Origin: Alteraurantiacibacter aquimixticola
GTDB taxonomy: Bacteria > Pseudomonadota > Alphaproteobacteria > Sphingomonadales > Sphingomonadaceae
Length of the DNA: 64,000 nucleotides
Direction: 5' to 3'
NCBI RefSeq assembly: GCF_004965515.1
Contig: NZ_SSHH01000003.1
Location: 1-64,000, forward strand
In this document: positions 1 to 7,590 of the stretch, piece by piece
How positions within the stretch are numbered: the stretch's first letter is position 1
Layout: each line of letters starts with the position of its first letter
Notes under the pieces: generated by a model
Databases searched by the model: none
What the model saw: only the letters and a program-made list of their open reading frames with translations
Told to the model about the DNA's origin: nothing
Position numbers and translations under genes: made by a program

Positions 1-2
1 GT

Positions 3-245
3 ACGGCAGCTATCATGCTGGCAGGCCACGCCGACCGCTCGGGTTCGACGACCTACAATGTCGGCCTGTCCGAACGGCGTAACGAGAGTGTGCAGGGCTA
101 CCTGACCGCTCGCGGCATCCCGCAGGCGCGCATCTCGAGCGAAGCCTTCGGCGAAAGCATGCCCCGTGTGCCGACCGCCGACGGTGTGCGCGAGCTGCAG
201 AACCGCCGCGTGGAAATCACCTACGGTCCGGGCTCGGGCAACTAA
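3..245 (+). CDS. OmpA-family C-terminal domain protein (partial, 5' end outside window)
   Basis: Only the last 80 codons are in the window; the reading frame is open to the left edge. The residues fit the peptidoglycan-binding OmpA/Pal domain: a GHADRSG loop, an LSERRNESVQGYL helix and the terminal NRRVEI motif. Known members anchor the outer membrane to peptidoglycan through diaminopimelate. A strong hairpin terminator follows the stop codon by about 30 nt. Whether this is Pal, a full OmpA porin or another OmpA-domain protein cannot be decided without the N-terminus. Confidence 0.85.
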   Translation, partial: TAAIMLAGHADRSGSTTYNVGLSERRNESVQGYLTARGIPQARISSEAFGESMPRVPTADGVRELQNRRVEITYGPGSGN

Positions 246-275
246 GCCAAGCTAGCAGCCAGGCGATATGAGAAG

Positions 276-309
276 GGCCGGGAGTGCGAACTCCCGGCCA
301 TTTCTTTGT
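276..309 (+). terminator. Intrinsic terminator of the OmpA-family gene
   Basis: A perfect 10-bp stem (GGCCGGGAGT / ACTCCCGGCC) with a GCGA tetraloop is followed by ATTTCTTTG. It lies between the plus-strand OmpA-domain gene and the convergent sterol-desaturase gene and may work in both directions, but the T-rich side faces the plus strand. Confidence 0.8.
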
Positions 310-325
310 GGGTATCAGGTGCGAC

Positions 326-1225
326 TCAACTCTCGGCAGTCTCTTGCTCAGCCAAGGCGGTTCGCTGCCGGATCATGTCGGAGGTCTCGCGGCTGCCGTC
401 ATGTGTCCAGCCGGGCTCGCGCCACATATAGGAAAGCTTGTGCTTCCAAGGCGCCGACCGGACGTCGCGCGCGATATCTGCCCATTCGTGGAACGCGGCC
501 TTCACGATGTTGAAGCTGCCCAGCTGGTGGACGATGCCATAGCGAATCACCTCGTCATCCCGCTCCAGCTCGAAGGTTCCGAACAGCTTGTCCCAGACGA
601 TGAAGGTGCCGGCATAATTGCGGTCGAGATAGCGGCCGTTGGTCGCGTGATGGACGCGGTGATGCGACGGCGTGTTCATCACCGCCTCGAACCAGCGCGG
701 CATGCGGTTGATCGCTTCGGTGTGAATCCAGAACTGGTAGATCAGGTTGAAGGCGGCACAGGTCAGGATCATCCCCGGCTCGAACCCGATCAGCGCCAGC
801 GGCAGGCGGAAGATAAAGGACAGGGCGACAAAGCTGGTCCATGTCTGCCGCAGCGCAGTCGACAAATTGTAATGCTGGCTCGAATGATGGTTCACATGCG
901 CAGCCCAGAACCAGCGCACGCGGTGCCCGGTGCGATGTTGCCAGTAATAGGCGAAGTCATCGAGGATGAAGCACAAGGCCCAGGCCCACCAGGCCCAGCC
1001 GATCGCGAAAGGCGCAAAGCCGTGCACCCAGCCGAGCAGCGGCACGGTGGCGAGTGCGGCCAGCGCCCCCGCCACCAGGCTACCCATTCCCATGCCGAGC
1101 GAGACCGCAGTATCGCGGCTCTCATAGGCGCGTTGGCGCCCGGTGCGTCGCGCCCAGACGATCTCCAGCGCGATCAGTGCCACGAAGAAGGGGATGGCAT
1201 AGGGAAGGGGATCGAAAGCCGTCAT
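326..1225 (-). CDS. Sterol desaturase / fatty acid hydroxylase family membrane protein
   Basis: 299 residues with several hydrophobic segments and the di-iron histidine clusters of the fatty acid hydroxylase superfamily: HRTGH (97-101), HVNHHSSQH (110-118) and HHRVHH (188-193). Known members hydroxylate or desaturate lipids at the membrane using O2. The substrate cannot be read from sequence; hopanoid, carotenoid or sphingoid-base modification are all possible in this lineage. The ATG overlaps the stop of the upstream gene (ATGA at 1222-1225), so the two are probably translationally coupled. Confidence 0.85.
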   Translation of the reverse strand: MTAFDPLPYAIPFFVALIALEIVWARRTGRQRAYESRDTAVSLGMGMGSLVAGALAALATVPLLGWVHGFAPFAIGWAWWAWALCFILDDFAYYWQHRTGHRVRWFWAAHVNHHSSQHYNLSTALRQTWTSFVALSFIFRLPLALIGFEPGMILTCAAFNLIYQFWIHTEAINRMPRWFEAVMNTPSHHRVHHATNGRYLDRNYAGTFIVWDKLFGTFELERDDEVIRYGIVHQLGSFNIVKAAFHEWADIARDVRSAPWKHKLSYMWREPGWTHDGSRETSDMIRQRTALAEQETAES

Positions 1226-1614
1226 GCGGCAGCAATAGCCTTTTCAAGCGATTCGATCCAAAAGCCCTGATCGTCCTCGATCGCCAGCTGAAACTTCCAC
1301 AGCGGATCGACCAGCGTGATGCCGGTTGCATCGCGGGTGACGGACAGTCCCGGGCCTGCCAGCCGGACCATGAAATGCGCGCCGTGGGGGATGATCACCG
1401 CCACGCGCCCGTCCGCATCGGCCAGCAATGCCCCGTGTCCCACGCAATCCAGAGCGATATCGCGCGCTGCGAAGCCTCCGGGAAGCGATGCCGCCAGCGC
1501 TGCAGCCTCCGCCTCATCGGTCAGCTGCGGCTTTCCGGCGAAACCGAGCCAGCGCGCCAGTCCGATCAGGAACAGGACGGCAAGTATCGTGGCGCCGATG
1601 GCGGCAAGCGACAA
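1222..1614 (-). CDS. Small membrane-anchored protein of unknown function
   Basis: About 130 residues: one N-terminal transmembrane segment (roughly residues 3-25) followed by a soluble domain. The start is inferred: a TTG at 1614 has a good AGAGAGG Shine-Dalgarno 6 nt upstream, and this places the start just after the stop of the sulfurtransferase-like gene (1626). Longer readings of this frame only run antisense-of-frame through that upstream gene. It shares an ATGA overlap with the downstream hydroxylase. I do not recognise the family. Confidence 0.6.
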   Translation of the reverse strand: MSLAAIGATILAVLFLIGLARWLGFAGKPQLTDEAEAAALAASLPGGFAARDIALDCVGHGALLADADGRVAVIIPHGAHFMVRLAGPGLSVTRDATGITLVDPLWKFQLAIEDDQGFWIESLEKAIAAA

Positions 1615-1625
1615 GGCAAGCCTCT

Positions 1626-2066
1626 CTAGCTTTTGGCCTTGGCAGCGTAATCCTGCATCTTTTCCCATATGGGAGCGACGTTGTAGCCCGCGCGATCCGC
1701 AGCCTTGGCGAGCTCTTCCGGATCGCCGCCGGTCTTCGATTGCGCTAGTGCCCACAGCAGCGTGGAGCGCGTGCCTGAGCGGCAATAGGCGAGGACTTTC
1801 CCTTCCGCGGTATCGAGCAGGTCGGCCATGGACTTCACCTGCGGTTCGCTGAAACCGGCATGGGTGATGGGAATGGCATGGTAAGCCATACCCGTCGCCA
1901 AAGCCGCCTCGCGGATCTTCGCGCCTTCTGTCTGGTCGCTGCTTTCGCCTTCGGGGCGATTGTTGATAATGGTGACAAAGCCCTGCTCGGCCGCCTCGGC
2001 AACATCCGCGACGGTGATTTGCGGGCTTGCCCAGAACTCTTCTGTTACTTCCCGAAAGTCGCTCAT
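1626..2066 (-). CDS. TIGR01244/DUF442 sulfurtransferase- or phosphatase-like protein
   Basis: 146 residues. The fold and residues match the DUF442 family (beta-lactamase-hydrolase-like phosphatase domain): INNRPEGE near residue 35 and the P-loop CRSGTRS (95-101) whose Cys would form the thiophosphate or persulfide intermediate. Members are found near sulfide metabolism genes or fused to Blh metallohydrolases. The start at MSDFREV is chosen because GGAGCAGGAAC precedes it and the family begins here. It is first in a three-gene minus-strand operon. Confidence 0.8.
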   Translation of the reverse strand: MSDFREVTEEFWASPQITVADVAEAAEQGFVTIINNRPEGESSDQTEGAKIREAALATGMAYHAIPITHAGFSEPQVKSMADLLDTAEGKVLAYCRSGTRSTLLWALAQSKTGGDPEELAKAADRAGYNVAPIWEKMQDYAAKAKS

Positions 2067-2245
2067 TGTTCCTGCTCCACCTGCTACCGCCTTGCTGTTT
2101 GCGCATTGCGCGGCTGCTGTTGTGCATTTTCTAAAGCCCGCTGATCGGCGTGACGCAAGGGCCTTGGCTTCTCCGCCTGCCACAAATGCCGAATAGCTGT
2201 AACAAGAGCGCAATCTTAAAATGTTCGCCAGCGGGTCATAAGTGC

Positions 2246-2357
2246 TATATATAACCGCAACTGGAGTGGTGGGCAGGTCCTTCGCTTCCTCCTCGCGGGC
2301 GGTTCGTCCGGTCCGCGGGGTGAACGATCAGGGCGGTAATGAAGGTTTATTGAGTAC
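2246..2357 (+). promoter_or_regulatory. Putative promoter and long leader of the cold-shock gene
   Basis: An AT-rich TATATATAA tract (2246-2254) stands out in GC-rich DNA about 100 nt before the cold-shock gene start and could hold the -10 element. The resulting leader of about 100 nt would be consistent with the long, structured 5' leaders of cold-shock mRNAs. No convincing -35 was found. The rest of 2067-2357 shows no gene. Confidence 0.3.
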
Positions 2358-3137
2358 ATGGGTTACGACAAAGGTCGTCGCGGCCGGGGACGCGACAAGC
2401 GGGACGGTTTCGGCGAAGACGGATTTGATCCTTTCCAGGAAGGCGGCATGCCGCCGATGGGCGGTAACGACTGGCGCGGCGGCGGCGGCGGCGACGATTG
2501 GCGTGGCGGCGGCGGCGGTGGTGGCGACCGCTTCGGTGGAGGCGGCGGTGGCCGCTTCAACGATGATCGTGGCGGCAATCGCGGCGGCGGCGGCTTTGGT
2601 GGTCGCGGCGGCGGCGGTGGACCGCGCGGCGGCGGCGGCGGCGGTGGGATGCCTGCCCAGGTCGTCGGCACCGGCCAGGGCAAGGTCAAGTTCTTCAACG
2701 CCCAGAAAGGCTTCGGTTTCATCCAGCGCGATGAAGGCGGCGAGGATGTATTCGTCCATATCAGCCAGGTCGAACGTGCGGGCCTCGAAGGGCTGGCCGA
2801 AGGGCAGGAGCTGCAGTTCAACCTGGTCGATCGCGGGGGCAAGGTCTCCGCAGCCGACCTTCAGGTCGTGGGCGATGTGATCGAAGTTCCTGCTCGTGCG
2901 CCGCAGCGTGAGCTGACCGGCGAAAAGGCCGTTGGCACGGTGAAATTCTTCAACGCGATCAAGGGCTTTGGCTTCATCACCCGTGATGACGGCAAGGAAG
3001 ACGCTTTCGTCCACATCACGGCTGTGGAGCGTTCCGGCCTGTCCGGAATCAACGAAGGCGACCGCTTCGAGTTCGATCTCGAAGTCGACCGACGAGGCAA
3101 GTACTCGGCCGTCAATCTGGTGCCGGTGCAGGGCTAG
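2358..3137 (+). CDS. Double cold-shock-domain protein with Gly/Arg-rich N-terminus
   Basis: 259 residues. Residues 1-30 are Arg/Lys/Gly rich, 36-97 are a low-complexity RGG/GGG tract with scattered Phe, Trp and Asp, and two cold-shock domains follow at about 107-172 and 191-256. Each has both RNA-binding motifs (KGFGFI at 117 and 202; VFVHI at 131 and AFVHI at 216). Single-stranded nucleic acid binding/RNA chaperone activity is expected. Double-domain Csps are known in alphaproteobacteria; the disordered Gly-rich N-terminus is the unusual part. It is monocistronic, with a hairpin after the stop. Confidence 0.9.
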   Translation: MGYDKGRRGRGRDKRDGFGEDGFDPFQEGGMPPMGGNDWRGGGGGDDWRGGGGGGGDRFGGGGGGRFNDDRGGNRGGGGFGGRGGGGGPRGGGGGGGMPAQVVGTGQGKVKFFNAQKGFGFIQRDEGGEDVFVHISQVERAGLEGLAEGQELQFNLVDRGGKVSAADLQVVGDVIEVPARAPQRELTGEKAVGTVKFFNAIKGFGFITRDDGKEDAFVHITAVERSGLSGINEGDRFEFDLEVDRRGKYSAVNLVPVQG

Positions 3138-3158
3138 GCCTGCGGGCACATCCGGTTC

Positions 3159-3184
3159 GGCGGCCGCGTGTTTGACCGGCCGCC
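3159..3184 (+). terminator. Hairpin after the cold-shock gene
   Basis: A 7-bp stem GGCGGCC / GGCCGCC with a 12-nt loop lies 22 nt after the stop. There is no T-tract, so termination would be weak or Rho-assisted. Its arms are identical to those of a second hairpin at 3215-3232. Confidence 0.45.
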
Positions 3185-3214
3185 GTCCCCGTCATAGATG
3201 ATTAGGCATGACGA

Positions 3215-3232
3215 GGCGGCCAACCGGCCGCC
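3215..3232 (+). promoter_or_regulatory. Hairpin in the argD leader (terminator or attenuator-like)
   Basis: GGCGGCC-AACC-GGCCGCC is followed by ATTTGTCGTTTC, 38 nt before the argD start. Because its arms match those of the 3159-3184 hairpin, the two stems could rearrange into an alternative pairing. It may be a second terminator of the cold-shock gene. Confidence 0.4.
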
Positions 3233-3270
3233 ATTTGTCGTTTCAGATATCGATTCGAAGGAATTTGTTC

Positions 3271-4455
3271 ATGTCCATCACCCCGCTCATGCCGGTCTAT
3301 CCCCGGTGCGGCGTCCGGCCCGTCAAGGGCGAGCATTGCCACCTCATTTCCGAAGATGGCACGCGCTATCTCGATTTCGCATCGGGTATCGCGGTCAACC
3401 TGCTGGGGCACTCGCATGCCGGCCTGATCGGCGCGATCCAGAAGCAGGCGGAAACGCTGATGCACGTCTCCAACCTCTATGGCAGTCCGCAGGGGGAGGC
3501 GCTGGCGCAGAAGCTGGTCGACGCCACTTTCGCCGACACCGTCTTCTTCACCAACTCTGGCGCCGAAGCCGTCGAAGCGGCGATCAAGACCGCGCGCGCC
3601 TATCACCAGAGCGAGGGGGGTGATTCGAATCGGTTCGAGCTGATCACCTTCAACAACGCCTTTCACGGCCGGACGATGGCGACGATCAGCGCCTCCAGCC
3701 AGGAAAAGATGCACAAGGGTTTCAGCCCTCTGCTGCCCGGCTTCAAATATGTCGAGTTCAACGATCTCGAAGGAGCGAAGGCAGCCATCGGTCCGCATAC
3801 GGCCGGCTTCCTGGTGGAACCGATCCAGGGTGAAGGCGGGATTCGCGTTGGCACGCCCGAATTCATCGAGGGCCTGCGCCAGCTGGCGGACGAGCATGAC
3901 CTGATGCTGGTGTTCGACGAGGTGCAGACCGGCGTCGCCCGCACGGGCACGCTCTACGCCTATGAGCAGTACGGCATTGAGCCCGACATCATGGCGACTG
4001 CCAAGGGGATTGGCGGCGGCTTCCCGCTCGGCGCCTGCCTCGCCACCGAAAAGGCTGCGCGCGGTATGACCTTCGGCACGCATGGCTCCACCTATGGCGG
4101 CAACCCGCTGGCCATGGCGGCCGGCAGTGCCGTGATGGATGCCGTGGCAAATGAGGACTTCCTTGCCCAGGTGCGCGAGAAGGGAGAGCGGCTGCGCTCG
4201 CGGCTGGAACAGTTCATCGGGAATTATCCCGAGCTGTTCGAAGGCGTGCGGGGCATGGGCCTGATGCTCGGCCTGAAGATGAAGGGTGAGCCGCGTCCCT
4301 TCATGGTGCATCTGCGCGACAATCACCAGCTGCTGACCGTCGCGGCGGGCGATGGAACGCTGCGGCTGCTGCCGCCGCTGGTGATCGGCGATGTGGAGAT
4401 GGACGAGTTCTTCGAGAAGCTCTCCGCCGGCACTGCGGATTACGAGGAAAGCTGA
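3271..4455 (+). CDS. argD: Acetylornithine aminotransferase (class III, PLP)
   Basis: 394 residues. It transfers an amino group from glutamate to N-acetylglutamate semialdehyde in arginine synthesis, and possibly also acts on succinyl-diaminopimelate for lysine. Seen: the [15 protein letters not shown] substrate/PLP helix (95-109), FDEVQTG (215-221) and the PLP lysine in ATAKGIGGG (Lys245). The start MSITPLMP follows GAAGGAA by a good distance and matches family length; an in-frame upstream start at 3208 would add an atypical tail. The stop overlaps the argF start (TGATG). Confidence 0.93.
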   Translation: MSITPLMPVYPRCGVRPVKGEHCHLISEDGTRYLDFASGIAVNLLGHSHAGLIGAIQKQAETLMHVSNLYGSPQGEALAQKLVDATFADTVFFTNSGAEAVEAAIKTARAYHQSEGGDSNRFELITFNNAFHGRTMATISASSQEKMHKGFSPLLPGFKYVEFNDLEGAKAAIGPHTAGFLVEPIQGEGGIRVGTPEFIEGLRQLADEHDLMLVFDEVQTGVARTGTLYAYEQYGIEPDIMATAKGIGGGFPLGACLATEKAARGMTFGTHGSTYGGNPLAMAAGSAVMDAVANEDFLAQVREKGERLRSRLEQFIGNYPELFEGVRGMGLMLGLKMKGEPRPFMVHLRDNHQLLTVAAGDGTLRLLPPLVIGDVEMDEFFEKLSAGTADYEES

Positions 4456-5399
4456 TGGCTTACCGGCATTTCCTCGACCTCGCCGATGCGGGCGGCAACG
4501 ATATTGCCGCCATGATCAATGACGCGATCGACCGGAAAGCGGCGCGCAAGGGCTGGCCCAAGGGCCATCCCGATGCCGATGCGCCGCTGTCCGGGCGCGT
4601 GCTCGCCATGGTGTTCGAGAAGAACTCGACCCGGACGCGCGTCAGCTTCGATATCGCCATTCGCCAGCTGGGCGGCACGCCGCTGATCCTCGATTCGGGG
4701 ACATCGCAGCTCGGTCGTGGAGAGACCGTGGCCGATACAGCGCGCGTGCTCGGCCGCATGGCCGATGCGATCATGGTCCGGACGGACGATCATGCGAAGG
4801 TCGAGGAAATGGCCCGCCATGCGGGTATACCGGTCATCAACGGGCTGACCGATCGCTCGCATCCATGCCAGATCGTCGCCGACCTGCTGACCGTGATCGA
4901 GCATGGGCAGGCGCTTCCGGGGCTAAAGCTCGCCTGGCTGGGCGACTGCAACAATGTCATGAATTCGCTGGTCCAGGCGGCCGGGCTGATGAAGTTCGAC
5001 ATGGCGATCGGCACCCCCGAGGGCTACGTGCCCGATCCGCTCTATATCGAAGCGGCGCGTGCTGCGGGTTCCACCATCACCGTCACTCATGATGCGGCCG
5101 AAGCTGCGGCGGGTGCGGATGTGGTGGTCACCGACACCTGGATCTCGATGGGGCAGGAGCATGCAGAAGCGAAGTTGGCTGAGCTTGCGCCTTTCCAGGT
5201 CAATGCGGCGCTGATGGCAAAGGCCAAGCCGGGTGCGAAATTCCTGCACTGCCTTCCCGCGCATGTGGGTGAGGAAGTGAGCGAGGACGTGTTCGAAGGA
5301 CCGCAATCGGTGGTCTTCGACGAGGCGGAAAATCGCATCCACGCGCAGAAATCGGTGCTTTTGTGGAGTTTCGGCTTGCTGGGTGACGGCGCGGGTTAA
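4455..5399 (+). CDS. argF: Ornithine carbamoyltransferase
   Basis: 314 residues. It makes citrulline from ornithine and carbamoyl phosphate. Carbamoyl-phosphate binding STRTR (58-62) and HPCQ (136-139), and ornithine-site DTWISMG (227-233) and HCLP (265-268), are all intact. The ATG overlaps the argD stop, so argD-argF are translationally coupled. The adjacent hslO continues the operon. Confidence 0.95.
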   Translation: MAYRHFLDLADAGGNDIAAMINDAIDRKAARKGWPKGHPDADAPLSGRVLAMVFEKNSTRTRVSFDIAIRQLGGTPLILDSGTSQLGRGETVADTARVLGRMADAIMVRTDDHAKVEEMARHAGIPVINGLTDRSHPCQIVADLLTVIEHGQALPGLKLAWLGDCNNVMNSLVQAAGLMKFDMAIGTPEGYVPDPLYIEAARAAGSTITVTHDAAEAAAGADVVVTDTWISMGQEHAEAKLAELAPFQVNAALMAKAKPGAKFLHCLPAHVGEEVSEDVFEGPQSVVFDEAENRIHAQKSVLLWSFGLLGDGAG

Positions 5400-5430
5400 C
5401 TTCGCGCCAGACTATCCCCATATTCGGGCG

Positions 5431-6336
5431 ATGGCAGAATCCTCTTCCGAACAGCCGCAGACCGGCTTCGACCAGATCCTCAGCTTCACCATCCCCGAAC
5501 GCGACTGTCGCGGGCGGATGGTGCGGCTGGGGCCGGTGCTGGACACGATCCTGGGCGCGCATGACTATCCGCCTGCGATCAAGCACGTGCTGGCCGAAGC
5601 TCTGGTGCTCACCGCTCTGATGGGCGGACTGCTCAAGGAGGAGGAAGACCAGCTGACCATGCAGGCGCAGGCGCAGGACGGCGTTATCACCCTGCTGGTG
5701 TGCGATTATCGCCAGGGCGAGCTGCGCGGCTATGTCGAACATGATCCGGCGGAGTTCGACACGCTCGGGTCGGACCCGACGCTGGCGGATATCTTCGGCA
5801 CCGGCTATCTCGCGATCACATTCGACATCGCCAAGACCGGGCAACGCTATCAGGGCGTGGTGCCGCTCGAAGGCGAATCGCTGACCGATGCGGTCGAAGC
5901 CTATTTCGCGCAGAGCGAGCAGGTGCCCACTTTCATCCATACGGCGGGAAAGTCCGGCGCGTCCGGCAATATCGGCGGCGGGCTGCTGGTGCAGCATCTT
6001 CCCGAAGGTGAGGAAGGGCGTGAGCGCCTGCATGCCCAGCTCGATCACCCACATTGGGAGCATGTCGCCGTGCTGGCCGAAAGCCTCAGCGACGAGGAGT
6101 TGATCGAACAGGGTTTGTCATTGGAAGAACTGCTCTGGCGCCTGTATCACGATGAGCGAGAGATTCGCGTCGAGCAGGGGGCCAAGCTCATGCGCGGATG
6201 CCGCTGTTCGGAAGTCTATTTCGAGGAGGTCCTGGCTCGCTTTCCGAAAGAGGATCGTCGCGACATGGCGGATGAAAACGGGATCATCATGGTCGACTGC
6301 GCATTCTGTTCAAAGCAGTTCCCGATTCAGGATTGA
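5431..6336 (+). CDS. hslO: Hsp33 redox-regulated holdase chaperone
   Basis: About 301 residues. The C-terminal zinc switch is visible as C-x-C (in RGCRCSEVYF) and C-x-x-C (in VDCAFCSKQF). Under oxidation these cysteines form disulfides, zinc is released and the protein becomes a holdase. The ATG at 5431 (MAESSSEQ) fits the family; an alternative GTG at 5383 would overlap the argF 3' end by 17 nt. No strong ribosome binding site is seen, suggesting coupling to argF. Confidence 0.9.
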   Translation: MAESSSEQPQTGFDQILSFTIPERDCRGRMVRLGPVLDTILGAHDYPPAIKHVLAEALVLTALMGGLLKEEEDQLTMQAQAQDGVITLLVCDYRQGELRGYVEHDPAEFDTLGSDPTLADIFGTGYLAITFDIAKTGQRYQGVVPLEGESLTDAVEAYFAQSEQVPTFIHTAGKSGASGNIGGGLLVQHLPEGEEGRERLHAQLDHPHWEHVAVLAESLSDEELIEQGLSLEELLWRLYHDEREIRVEQGAKLMRGCRCSEVYFEEVLARFPKEDRRDMADENGIIMVDCAFCSKQFPIQD

Positions 6337-6431
6337 TCACGAAGGTAGGCAACTCGTCGCAGGTAGAGGGCAATTGGCCGTTCATCTTGCGTGATGTACA
6401 AAGTGCTGTCGAAAAGGTTTTGGAGAATGAC

Positions 6432-6836
6432 ATGGTAAGAGAAAGGGCAGTCAGACTGGCATTCGCCGCCGCCGCGGCCTTTTTCGCCATGTCGTGGCCA
6501 GTCGCCGCACAGGCACCTGAACTTGCGATGCTCGATCAGCTGGACAAGGGCAATTGGCAGCTCCGCCTGCGGACCGATGGTTCGCAGCGCTCCATTTGCG
6601 TGCGTACTGGCCGCGAGCTGATCCAGATTCGGCACCGTCAATCGGGTTGCTCGCATTTCGTCGTTCAGGACGAACCGAACGAAGTTACGGTGCAATATAC
6701 CTGCCGCGGTGACGGCTATGGCCGCACGACAATTCGCCGGGAAGGCAATGCGCTCGTGCAGATCCGCAGCCAGGGCATCCAGGGCGGGGCACCGTTTTCA
6801 CTTGAGGGGGAAGCGCGCAGGACGGGTGCCTGCTGA
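6432..6836 (+). CDS. Secreted DUF3617-like protein
   Basis: 134 residues with a signal peptide (charged N-terminus, hydrophobic 8-24, cleavage near PVAAQA). The mature part has the family's pattern: KGNWQLRLR, then four cysteines (two probable disulfides) and a C-terminal GAC. The ATG at 6432 is preceded by TGGAG; earlier in-frame starts would put a tail before the signal peptide. DUF3617 proteins are periplasmic and of unknown function. Confidence 0.75.
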   Translation: MVRERAVRLAFAAAAAFFAMSWPVAAQAPELAMLDQLDKGNWQLRLRTDGSQRSICVRTGRELIQIRHRQSGCSHFVVQDEPNEVTVQYTCRGDGYGRTTIRREGNALVQIRSQGIQGGAPFSLEGEARRTGAC

Positions 6837-6856
6837 GCCGAAAGGCGAGAGCGCTC

Positions 6857-6885
6857 TTGCTCTATGCAGCGCAGCTGCCTAGCCG
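6857..6885 (+). promoter_or_regulatory. Putative leaderless promoter of queC
   Basis: TTGCTC (6857-6862), 17-nt spacer, TAGCCG (6880-6885), then 6 nt to the queC ATG. There is no Shine-Dalgarno before queC. The same geometry recurs at other SD-less genes in the window. Confidence 0.4.
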
Positions 6886-6891
6886 TGGCCT

Positions 6892-7590
6892 ATGGTAGAA
6901 ACCACGCCCAAGGCAGTCATTCTCTTGTCGGGGGGCCTCGATTCGATGGTCGCCGGGGGGATCGCCCGTGAACAGGGCTACGCGATCTATGCGCTGACCA
7001 TCGACTACAACCAGCGGCATCGTCGCGAGATCGGATCGGCGCGGAAGATTGCCGAAGCGCTGGGTGCAGAGCGGCATGTGGTCCTGCCGCTGGACCTTAG
7101 CCAGTTCGGCGGATCGGCGCTGACGGACGATATCGAAGTGCCGAAGACCGGCGTGGGGGAAGGCATCCCCGTAACCTATGTGCCGGCGCGCAATCTCGTT
7201 TTCCTGTCGCTCACCTTGGCTTGGGCGGAGGCGATCGGTGCACATGACATCTTCATCGGCGTCAACGCGCTCGACTATTCCGGTTATCCCGATTGCCGCC
7301 CGGACTTCATTGCGAGCTTCCAGGAAACGGCGCGGCTGGCAACGCGCGACGGGGTCGAGGGAAAGCCCTTCACAATTCATGCGCCGCTGCAGCATTGGGG
7401 GAAGGCCCGCATTGCTCAGGAGGCGGAGAGGCTCGGCCTCGATCCGGTCATGAGCTGGTCCTGCTATGATCCCACGCCCGAAGGAATGGCGTGCGGATTG
7501 TGCGACAGCTGCCGTCTACGTCAGAAGGGCTTTGCGGAAGCGGGGCTTGAAGACCCCACGCCTTACGCTGCGCGGCCAGGACCGGGTTGA
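6892..7590 (+). CDS. queC: 7-cyano-7-deazaguanine (preQ0) synthase
   Basis: 232 residues. It converts 7-carboxy-7-deazaguanine plus ammonia and ATP to preQ0, the precursor of queuosine in tRNA. Seen: the PP-loop SGGLDS (13-18) and the C-terminal zinc site built from SWSCYDP and CGLCDSCRLRQKGF. No ribosome binding site; the start lies 6 nt after a possible -10. The stop overlaps the downstream MFS gene (TGATG). No preQ1 riboswitch was recognised in the short leader. Confidence 0.95.
   Translation: MVETTPKAVILLSGGLDSMVAGGIAREQGYAIYALTIDYNQRHRREIGSARKIAEALGAERHVVLPLDLSQFGGSALTDDIEVPKTGVGEGIPVTYVPARNLVFLSLTLAWAEAIGAHDIFIGVNALDYSGYPDCRPDFIASFQETARLATRDGVEGKPFTIHAPLQHWGKARIAQEAERLGLDPVMSWSCYDPTPEGMACGLCDSCRLRQKGFAEAGLEDPTPYAARPGPG

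Noticed and set aside
284-1270. 328-codon plus-strand reading frame opposite the sterol-desaturase gene
   Set aside because: It is antisense to a gene with complete histidine motifs; its composition (Arg/Pro/His-rich) is typical of shadow frames in GC-rich DNA.
6837-6891. preQ1 riboswitch before queC
   Set aside because: The short GC-rich gap has no A-rich tail or pseudoknot pattern, and a leaderless promoter explains it better.
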